Assembly: GCA_012934845.2 (NCBI GenBank)
Contig: WNNJ02003317.1
Location: 1-64,000 of the forward strand
DNA length: 64,000 nucleotides
Source: Pomphorhynchus laevis
Taxonomy: Eukaryota > Acanthocephala > Palaeacanthocephala > Echinorhynchida > Pomphorhynchidae
Direction: 5' to 3'
The notes under the pieces were generated by a model. The model was not told where the DNA came from. It did no database searches and was given only the letters and a program-made list of their open reading frames with translations. The position numbers were made by a program, and so were the translations under genes. Of this stretch, positions 23,040-33,000 are shown in pieces. How positions within the stretch are numbered: position 1 is the first letter of the stretch; each line of letters opens with the position of its first letter.

Positions 23040-23845
23040 TATTTAAGGATTATAAATCAAACAGATTATTACAATATTTTAACACCTTCGTGTCACCATT
23101 GAAAATACATAAGATTATTATATAATATATATAATTTAATACCCAGTTATGAATTCTAAGCCATTCAAAGTCATAAAGGCATTTACAACTTTGGAAGTTC
23201 AGCACAAACATTATGGATTATGGTTGTATTCCCCTATTTCTCCGTCCGAGATGGAATTGAAGGATATTTCTCTTTTGACAAACTTTTATAAAAAATTTTA
23301 TCGATTTTTTTTGGCGAAAATATAAAACACAATTTTATTTACTTGGCTTTTGCACTTTGAAAGCTTTTGCGAATAATTTGCATTTTATATGCACTGATCG
23401 ATTTATAACATGTAAAGATTTTAACTCAGAAAAATATAAATTGAAAAGTATATTTAATTTGGATTTTATATTTGGAAAAATAATTTATAAAATGTTGGCC
23501 TGTTATATAAGTACATATCTTCATTATTTGATATCCAATGAAATACAGTGTGTCTATATAATACAAATATATTATATTTTATACAAAATATTAAAATTGT
23601 GAATTTTGATTCCAAGTATTAAATGTTTTGAAAACAAGATTAATGTAAAAAACTATAGGACAAATAAAAATGCACAAAATTTATTGTGTTAAGCAACAAA
23701 CAACAATTTCTTGGCAAGAAGAAATCAAAGTAACACCAGATTTTTCTTATCAACGGATAGTCCCAAGTGTCGGGTTGTGGAGGCAGTATACGAAGAACCA
23801 AACTACTTTATACATCGCGATCCTTGGCGAAATACCAGGGTTCTT
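23040..23845. other. AT-rich intergenic sequence
   Basis: Short plus-strand frames exist (23357-23602, 23670-23906), but their content is low-complexity and matches nothing I recognise. No repeat family member is seen. Confidence 0.4.
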
Positions 23846-23846
23846 T

Positions 23847-23885
23847 TTCAGATGGCCCAAGGCGTTCTGCCTTGGGCCATCTGAA
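23847..23885. repeat. Short perfect inverted repeat
   Basis: TTCAGATGGCCCAAGGC, loop GTTCT, then its exact complement: 17-bp GC-rich arms that would extrude or fold readily. It lies just before the duplicated hammerhead segment. Confidence 0.9.
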
Positions 23886-23892
23886 ATTAATT

Positions 23893-24398
23893 CTAATCTC
23901 AAATGATGATACCATCCCGCGTGAATTTTTAGTAATCATATAAGCCAGACGTGAAAGAATGACGAATGCCGTTTCATCATCACTATGACTCATCAGTGCC
24001 AGTTCCCTTCCACTGTTGGATGCAGAGGAAGACTAGCAGACGGCAATCAACGAATGAATCAAGTGCATGATGTACTAGAAAATCTCTAGTAACATTATAG
24101 TCCTCTTCTGTAAAGCCTATATAAAGCTTTATCGATACTATGTAAAGTAATATTATGTAATACCATTCAATAATATGTAAAGCTGCCTCGTCCGGATAAC
24201 GAAAATTTAATGAGATGGAGCTTATTCTAACAACTTTGCGATTTATTGCATCGTATTTCATCGAAGCATGTATATCGTAAAAATATATGCAATTACTTAT
24301 TCGATCCAAATTTGTTGTCTATTTGGTTGATGACATGGAAACAGAAACTGTGTATGTATACAAATCGCATACTCGAGCCATTTATGTTCCCGTTGGAT
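23893..24398. repeat. Direct duplication, copy 1 (about 505 bp)
   Basis: Identical as far as I can see to 26308-26813 (offset 2415). The identity begins near CTAATCTCAAATGATGATAC and ends at TTCCCGTTGGAT. It includes a hammerhead motif. One copy joins LINE sequence at its right edge, the other a possible host exon. Confidence 0.9.
23967..24045 (-). ncRNA. Hammerhead ribozyme, type III, copy 4
   Basis: On the minus strand: TGCCGT (24045-24040), cleavage base C, helix I TGCTAG with return CTGGCA (six pairs, one G-U), distal stem CTTCC/GGAAG, CTGATGA, helix II GTCAT/ATGAT with loop AGTG (one G-U), GAAA, and the helix III return ACGGCA (six pairs). All conserved core bases are present. The distal stem differs from copy 2 by a compensatory pair change. 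Confidence 0.9.
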
Positions 24399-24399
24399 T

Positions 24400-24780
24400 C
24401 GAGATTTGAGCTATCCACCAGAACCGAAGTCTATTTGTAGAGAGTCTAGCCTGGAAATCCCTCCGAATAAGGCAATCTTTAGACATCCTCAGAACGTGCC
24501 CTAGACACATTAACTGACTTTCTTCGATGCGGAGCAGCAGTAACTTTATTCGAATTCATCCCCGATGACCAAATTCCTAACAATATCTCTAAGCTTAAGC
24601 ACTGCCAACCGCGAAAGAACCTCATTTCGGTAGCCTGTATCCGAGATCTTATTCTTTCGGTCATAACCCAAAGCTCATGACCATAGGTTAAGATAGGAAC
24701 GAAGATTGAGCGGTAAACCGAAAGCTTTGCATGAAGACTCTACTCCCGCTTCACCACGACAGACAATAAGGTTGATTGTT
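24400..24780 (-). mobile_element. LINE remnant, C-terminal reverse transcriptase region
   Basis: The minus strand reads AKLSVYRSIFVPILTYGHEL, WVMTERIRSRIQATEMRFFR and further on LCIEESQLMCLGHVLR in another frame. This is the K..IY.....P.L.YG.E.W.M......R....EMR.LR segment followed by ..QL.W.GH..RM found in RTE/Rex-like LINEs of many animals. At least one frame change separates the parts. The plus-strand RTE start at 63 kb may be the same clade. Confidence 0.75.
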
Positions 24781-24789
24781 AAACAATCG

Positions 24790-26040
24790 TGCATGTATAT
24801 TTAACGAAATAGTGACGAAATATGTAATAATTTTCAATTGCTTTGTTTTACTATCAGAAACTAAACATGGAAAAGCGTTTTGTTTTAAGTGTAATGTTTT
24901 TCAAAATGCTAAATAATTATCAACAAAAATCGGGTTATTGTATTTTTGTTTGGTATTTTCTTAATAAAACCTTTTTCTCGATTCATTTAAAATTAATCAA
25001 CTGAATCAATCAGAGTGAAAATATTGAAAATCGAGTTTTCATTAATGAATTTTATAAGTTTAATATATAATAACTTATTAAAATGAATTAAAAGTATTAA
25101 ATTAATATAATGACGAGATATAGATTAAACATATATTCAAACTTAGGTTTATCCAGTTCAAGTAACTTTATTCTAAGTAATTATATTTGAATCAAGTAAA
25201 TACATAACAGACATGATCATCATTTGTACAAATTATAGATTTGCTACATAAATGTTTATATTAAAAAAATATAAATTTTTATATTACGTAGTTTTTTATA
25301 GAAAATTTATTTTCTATAAACTTAGAAAATTTATATAACTTTAATAATTTATACGATTTTTATAATTCAGCAAAATAAATCTATATGAATACGATAATAT
25401 TATTTAGTATCATTATATTAATATTATTTATTAATATTTAAATGAATATAATACTTAATAAATAAAGCATATTATGTAAATATTGCAGTTGTATTTATGT
25501 TAATATTATAAATTTTTATTATAAAATATTAATTATTAATTAATATATTAAAATATTAATATTAATATTAATTTGTTGACTAATTGGTTGTTGTTTAATT
25601 ACCGTATCCTCAAAATAAAACCGAAACATTAATTTCTAATTTTAAATGTCAATTTATTTTTCATTCTGCTATTTCTAATTTCTAAACTTCCATATAGTAA
25701 CTGAATTATGGTTCGAATTTTCAACTTCATATAATTAAAAACAACAATAATGATCAATGCTCTATTTGGCAATTTATGCTTCAGGGATTTCTGCCATTCA
25801 CCATTATTCTCTGATATTTCATGTGTTGTATGAAATCAACATATTTCAAATCTGATGTTTTCATATTTTTGTTTAAGATTATTTGATAAAAGCCAAATAG
25901 AGGGTTAGCCATCTTGATATCCAAGAGAAGATAACTTCACTAGTGCCAAATACAAACTCAATAAATATGCCGCACATAATTATAATTTTTTAAATTATGT
26001 TGTCCATTCATTAATTAAATTAAATAAATACATTTATTTA
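24790..26040. other. AT-rich sequence, possible small inverted-repeat element
   Basis: No gene seen. CTCTATTTGGC at 25759-25769 and its complement GCCAAATAGAG at 25892-25902 bound 144 bp. This could be a miniature inverted-repeat element, but I find no target duplication. Confidence 0.35.
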
Positions 26041-26075
26041 GTAATCATATCGGCCAGACGCGAAAGAATGACGAA

Positions 26076-26153
26076 TGTCGTTTCGTCATCACTATGACCC
26101 ATCAGTGCCAGTTCCATCCACTGCTGGATACAGAGGAGGACCAGCAGACGGCA
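26076..26153 (-). ncRNA. Hammerhead ribozyme, type III, copy 5 (upper member of tandem pair)
   Basis: On the minus strand: TGCCGT, cleavage base C, helix I TGCTGG/CTGGCA (six pairs with two G-U), then CTGATGG instead of CTGATGA, helix II GTCAT/ATGAC, GAAA and ACGACA (one mismatch in helix III). The core change suggests this copy is weak or inactive. Confidence 0.8.
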
Positions 26154-26307
26154 ATCAAAGAATGAATCAATGCGAATGATGTACAAGAAAATCTCTAGTA
26201 ACATAATCTAGAGTGCTGAATTAGCACTACAGTAGCTTCACCAAATTAGATCATTAGCAAAAGCACTGGCAAATGCCAGCGCAAGGTATCTTAATATCGG
26301 CTTACTT

Positions 26308-26813
26308 CTAATCTCAAATGATGATACCATCCCGCGTGAATTTTTAGTAATCATATAAGCCAGACGTGAAAGAATGACGAATGCCGTTTCATCATCACTA
26401 TGACTCATCAGTGCCAGTTCCCTTCCACTGTTGGATGCAGAGGAAGACTAGCAGACGGCAATCAACGAATGAATCAAGTGCATGATGTACTAGAAAATCT
26501 CTAGTAACATTATAGTCCTCTTCTGTAAAGCCTATATAAAGCTTTATCGATACTATGTAAAGTAATATTATGTAATACCATTCAATAATATGTAAAGCTG
26601 CCTCGTCCGGATAACGAAAATTTAATGAGATGGAGCTTATTCTAACAACTTTGCGATTTATTGCATCGTATTTCATCGAAGCATGTATATCGTAAAAATA
26701 TATGCAATTACTTATTCGATCCAAATTTGTTGTCTATTTGGTTGATGACATGGAAACAGAAACTGTGTATGTATACAAATCGCATACTCGAGCCATTTAT
26801 GTTCCCGTTGGAT
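26308..26813. repeat. Direct duplication, copy 2 (about 505 bp)
   Basis: The second copy of the segment at 23893-24398, with no difference that I can find. Its left edge is continuous with the hammerhead repeat unit, so this is probably the source copy and 23893-24398 the derived one. Confidence 0.9.
26382..26460 (-). ncRNA. Hammerhead ribozyme, type III, copy 6 (lower member of tandem pair)
   Basis: Identical to copy 4: complete helices I, II and III and an intact core. It is transcribed before copy 5 on the minus strand. Confidence 0.9.
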
Positions 26814-26814
26814 A

Positions 26815-26902
26815 TCCTCGCTTTATCATTGGAATTTTGCATTAAACGGGAGTAATCAGCAGTGGGTTTATTCAACGTTTCGAGTTCGGTTGTCATTTCC
26901 AC
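26815..26902 (-). CDS. Possible stray 5' exon, unknown gene
   Basis: An ATG at 26902 opens a minus-strand frame reading MEMTTELETLNKPTADYSRL then MQNSNDKARISNG. Its composition is unlike the surrounding AT noise. It continues into the duplicated repeat segment, where an ACACAG/TTTC context could be either a splice site or chance. It points away from UBE2M, whose stop lies 190 bases upstream on the same strand. No downstream exon is recognised. It may be chance. Confidence 0.2.
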
Positions 26903-27093
26903 TTTCGCTGCATTCTAACGCCAAAACGACTAACGATAATTCTAGCATTTTTAAATGTTGAAACTTAAAAAACAAAACAAAATAGATCAGTTTTGTATCT
27001 AAATTAAAGAGAAAATTCAGACTATCGTCAGTGTATCAGAAAATTCAAATAAAACAGTAAAAATAGCGCATTGAGCTAAAAGCAAAATTGTTA

Positions 27094-30000
27094 TCATCTC
27101 CGTGAATAGTAGGCTCCGGTACGTTTACTTTTTGATATTGAGTAGTCAACCAAATCTTTGAATCTTTCAGGCTGCGTTTTTAGCATATTAGCAGCATCCT
27201 TATTCAGTGGGTCCTGGTAATTCGGTTCCTAAATTAAACACGAATTATGAGTAGAAAAACAAACGATAAACACAAGAACATAAGGATGTATAATCACATT
27301 TTATGGATTATATTCCAATTCGGTATGATCATCTAATGTTAATGACGTCATATTGCGTCATCTAAAAAACAATTGATCGATTATTAGTGATAATTGATAA
27401 TGTAAACAAAGATACATCCGAATATTGATCATTGTTAATCATGGTAAAATCTTTAGTAGTTTGGTGATTCATAATCCTGTCTTAATCGGAATTTTGTGGA
27501 TAAATGCCAAATATCGCGAGTACAATGACATACAAATCAGATCAGCTAACTGAATCTACGTACTATATATTATTCTATATTATTTTATTTAAATTGAAAA
27601 TAAAATAAATTTATAATTCTTGAATTTATACAAACTTGGAACTTAAAATAAAAAAATCATTTTTATAGATTAACTAATAAATAATATATGATGTATCCAA
27701 ATAAAGATTAGAGATTTTAATTTCAAAAGTTTAAGAAATTGAATTAAGAAACATTTAATAAATATTTCTTAAATGTTTCCTCTGAGACATCCAACTCAAA
27801 ATTCAATGAGTTTTAAAGATAAATGATTTTGATAATGATTTTATATTAAATTTGGGAAACTTGTGTTAATATCAAAAAAATAGTAAAACACAAAATAATA
27901 CATTAAACATGAGATTAAAATTATATTTTACTAATAAATTAATTTAAATAAATCAAATCAAAAAAATAAATCAAGAGTATTATTCATTCTTAGAAAAAAC
28001 ATTTGCTCATTTTCATACAAGATGCGAATTCAAAATTCAAGGTACAAAATTCACGAATTCAATTGTTCATTTCCTTGCAACTCGCAGAATTCAGCATTCA
28101 CGTAATTGAAATTCTATTCAATTAAATTATTTTAATAATAAATTATTATAATAAATTATTATAAATTATTAATTTATTATTTAATAAATTATTATTTTTA
28201 ATTAATTATTATAAATTTTATTCTGCACATTACTTTACTCCTATTTATAAGTCAGCACAGCTGTATGCTGTCAACAGAGCAGTCAACAGTTTTCAGTTAT
28301 TGTGTGCTAAAAGTTGCTCATTAAAATACGTTAATGAAGTTTAATGAAAGTTTAATGTTTACAATGTCAAAGCAAGCATAAATATCTTCAGCAAATTCAC
28401 AATTAAATGTTTTATGATAGGTACTAAATCTACTCGATTAATTAAAATTGTATTTTGTAATAAGAGTTTCATAATTTAAAAACCATATTTATAATGCAGT
28501 TTATATGTATACAATAAAATATATTTATATATAAAATAAATATCTTCAGCAAATTCACAATTAAATGTTTTATGATAGGTACTAAATCTACTCGATTAAT
28601 TAAAATTGTATTTTGTAATAAGAGTTTCATAATTTAAAAACCATATTTATAATGCAGTTTATATGTATACAATAAAATATATTTATATATAAATACCGTA
28701 TATTTTATATTACTATATTTTGAATTAATATATATGTTGTAAATTTCTATATACTTTTTATACCTAGAAAAAAAAGGTATAGTATTTTTTTTAAATAATG
28801 TTTTTCTAAATATTTTTATATTTAGTTTTAGAATTATTTGCAAAATTCGACAATAAAATATTTCACACCTATATGTTATTTTTTTCATTTTTAATGCAAA
28901 ATATCAATTTACTGTTTACGCTAGGTTACAATGTATAGATCGAATTAAAACAGCAAGTTCAAGTCGAAATATATTTATTTGGTATTATATTATATCATAT
29001 TATATTATATATTGCCTATATATTTGATTATTTTAAAGCAACAACTATATGATTTTCAAATTAAAAAATTCACATACCAAGAAAAGATGATAGATTCCTA
29101 ATACGACTGCGTTAAGATTAAGTACCGGCTTCCAATCCTCCCTGATTCGCTTTGAGCAAAATAGTATTATTAGTTAAAGATTTAATGTCGTTACCTTAAA
29201 ATATTCAGACAGACATTACCATCACTGTCAATATTTGGATGAAACACTTCTGTTTTGCATTTCACTTTTGGAGGCTCATGCGGATATCCTTCAGTTAAGG
29301 TGAATTCAAATTCATATCGTCCTTGATTGTAATATCCCTACAAAATTAAATAAAAAATCTTGCATATAAACGACATATAAATAAGACATTCTTTGATTCC
29401 AATTTTTTGCGTAGAACACGGCACCAAATTATAAATCAAAATTCAAAATAATTATATTGAATAAGAATATCCACGATTGTAAACTATTAAATAACCAAAC
29501 TTTGGTTCGAATTTTCTGTAATTAAATGGTACATAGAGCTAAATAACTATTTAGTTGTGTGTACACTTAGCAATATACACATCGGCTAAATTTAGGGAAA
29601 ATTTTGACAATGAGCGTAAAAATAACTCCACTTTGTAAGCATTTCAAATGTAAAATATAAATGATTTCAAAGACAATTTAGATCCTTAGAATGCCAAAAC
29701 GATTAAAGTTGTTATCTCATGAATTTCAAAAATTACTCAATAAACTAAATAGAAGTTAACATAAAATAATGAATTGTACTCAATTGTTCGTCGTTGTATT
29801 CCCTCAACGACTAACTGAACCAAATCGTTTTTGTACGATAAATCTAATGAATCTTCCCGGGATCGGTGTTTGATTATTACGATCGTTCTTGAGTCGTTGT
29901 CAGATGTGGCTCAAACTTGAGTAGACCATGATGTTGAACAATTCCAAAAAATATTGAGAGTCATTATTTCTCTAAAAGAACCCTATATTTTAGAAGTTCG

Positions 30001-33000
30001 CCCTATTGCGATATTTAGGATAGGTCATCGCAACTATCTTGAAGGACGTTCTTGTTTGATTAAAGTTGTCTTTCGTACCTCTTCAGTGGTTCGTGAGTTT
30101 TTAATGGGCGGATCTAAACTGAGGAGGTTTCCATTTCAGTTTTTGACAGATATGTCTTTCGTTGAGCGTTGTCTCTGGCGTGTTGCTAGGACTGAGCTAA
30201 ATGCTCGGATAGTATCTGGAGAAAATGATCTGCATATTGGAAATTTTCTGGTATTTCGGGGTCGTCCAAGATTGAGATGACCCCGCTATGACAAATATTT
30301 ATGAGAATTGTAGAATAAGACCCAATCCGCCTTATCGTAAAAACCACAAATGGTTCGAAGCATTCTCAATAAGATGGATGAATTGAAGGTCATAGCTACA
30401 TCTCACTATCCAAATATCATTATGATCGATCTGGTGGTTGAAGGAGAGGATGTTGTGTTATATTGTAGTTTATGTATTGATGTAGTGTGTTTGCAGACGG
30501 TTAGTGATGCTAGTGGGAATGAGGCAGTGTACCTCGAATTGTGCCTTGATAATGTCAATTCTATGTATGTGTTAGTGTTCTATCGTCCATATTTAGCAAG
30601 TAGCGATGATTTAACAGAACTTATTGAGCTCTGTGGTCAACAGAAAAAATGTATAATCTAAGAATATCTGAATATTCCCTTAACATTTGCGAAACGGGTT
30701 GCGAGGCAACCCGTTTTGCAAAAGGGTCTGTCCAGCTAGAGTAGTCTTGTCTTCGTTAGAGTCTGATATTACTCACATAGAGTATCTTTCAGAACTGGGG
30801 ATGAGCGATCATTGCGTACTGTCCTTTTCATTTAAATGTGCTAACGATGTAGCGTCGGTCAGTCCTCTACAGGGTAAGACTCTGAATTTCTGGAAGGCTG
30901 ACTTCAACGTAAGTAACCTCTTGGTTTCTTCCAACTCATGGCAGTCTTCATAAATGGACGAATTCAATCAAATATACTTTTCGTAGATTTTTCTCATGCT
31001 TTCGATTCATTTCCGCATGATCGACTCATTCACAAATTGAGGTCACTTCGTGTTTGTCCTATGTATGTCGCCTGGATTGCAAATTACTTAAGTTCACGCT
31101 CTTTCAGAGTACATGCAGATGCAGATATGCCCACCTCATTCAATGTTCATTCTGGCATTTCACAAGGTACTATTATCTCATCACTTCTTTTTATTGTCTA
31201 TATCAATGATCTTCCATATGTAATTCGTTCTGATGACGTTATGCATGCTGACGATGATAAGATATGGCGGCGTAATAGAGATAGGTGGGACATTAAGATC
31301 CTTCAAAATGATCTGACATGCCTAGAAAAATGGTCATCGGAAAATAATTTGAGGGTTAACCCTCTAAATGTGCGCACATGTCCATTGATTCTTCACTCAA
31401 CTCATCGTATCAGATAGGTCAGATAAGCCAAGTAAGTGAATTCAAAGACCTTGGTGTGATAATGACCAGTATCTTAAAAACTAATGTCCAAACTAGATAT
31501 ATTTGTAATCGAAGCTATCGTATTTTATGAATGTATTTTAAGTCTTTTGATCGGATAAGTTCATCAATGTTCAAGCTACTATTTTGGTCATTTATTCTAC
31601 CCATCCTTGAATACGGTTTACCTGTAACTTATCAACAGACTTTAAGAGAATCCCGTGACATTGAGAACCTGTTAAGTATAGGGTCGCGCATGATTCCAAA
31701 TTTATCCAATTTGATATTTGTTAAAGTTTGACATCTCTACATTTCGGCAACTTAAAATATCTCAGATCGGCCATTGATTAATCAACTGCAGTCAAAATTG
31801 TTTTCGATGGCTTTGGAGGTCTCTCCCGCTTACCATCCGCAAATGATAGACGAGAAACTCGTGTTCATGTGTGGAAATTAATAAAGCCTACTTCAAGAAT
31901 TCCTATTTACCATATATTTGCAATTAGGGTAATTAATGAGTGGAATGCACTAAAGTGTCTTGAATATCTCTCGTAGTATATCTAGTGATTCTATCAAGAA
32001 AGCCAACGAAGCTGAGAGAATGAATTTGCGACTTCTTTTGATTGAATTCTTTATTTGTTGACGTTTTTTATTGCTTTGTAAGCGACACGAGCTTGTAGCT
32101 AATTTGCTGCTGTTTGTTATAATATTTTTTAATAATAATGTTCTTATAAAAAATACAATAAAGTCAACCCGCAAATGGGCTTCAAAAGTGTTGATCATAA
32201 ATGTTCGCACTTCTCAATTAAATGAGGATTTGGATTTTGTATGTACTTAACATTTGTGGATGAGGGGATTGAACATGTCACGTGGACAGTTGGTGATCCG
32301 ATTGAACTTATTGGTGCTCTAAAACACGCTGATGCAAAACGTGTCACTTCGAACGATAAACGTCGTTTGAGGTTCGCCAATAACACATGATACTCGTATG
32401 TTCGATGTATAGCTTGCGTGGATACGATGCGATTCAGTAGAGATTTTGCTTGATCGCATAAACCACCGGTTGTTGATAAAATTACAGGTACGAACTTTCA
32501 GTGTTCAACCTTGTCAATTCATTCGCCATATTTCGATGATTTTCGGTGTTCGTTGTATTCAAAGACGGATGCGGACGAACGAGACAGATGCGATTGCGCT
32601 AGAGGTGGAAAGATGCTGACATCAATAAATGTCCGCTCGAATCGTGTTCCATTCAAGCCTGAACTAACGATGTCCGATCTCGCGCATAATCACGTGATGT
32701 GATCGGATTTACAAATGTTAGATTGTCGGGTAAGGGTGATAGTTGTGGATCGATTTCAACGCAATAACAGACTGTTGTCAGTTCACCGGCAATTAAGTCT
32801 CGAATCGCGTTGTGTCTGATTGTAGGAATGCCTTCTTTTTTTGCAAGAAAGAGCGTGTCCAACGTCAATATCGTGGCCGCATGAATAGTAGGTACCTCGC
32901 AAGTTGGCTGGCAAAGTATCGTAGCGTGTTGAGATTGCACCTTTGAACTATTCGGCTCGGAGAGTGAATTTTTCGTGTTTGAGAGGAAGAACACTTAACC

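Larger units (their letters stand above)
26060..26460 (-). mobile_element. Tandem hammerhead repeat, about 306-bp unit (retrozyme-like)
   Basis: Copies 5 and 6 lie in the same orientation, with cleavage sites 307 bases apart (26147 and 26454). The spacer between them has the same sequence as the region preceding copy 2 at 6200-6360 (reverse complement), including GCATTTGCCA, CTTTTGCTAATGATC and TTTGGTGAAGC. A transcript of the minus strand cut at both sites would yield a 307-nt RNA. Small tandem units of this kind are known from retrozymes and schistosome SINE-like repeats. No protein is encoded. Confidence 0.75.

Noticed and set aside
24246-24440. Short plus-strand frames repeated at 26661 as a duplicated gene.
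   Set aside because: They recur only because the DNA segment is duplicated; the peptides diverge at once beyond the duplication and match nothing.
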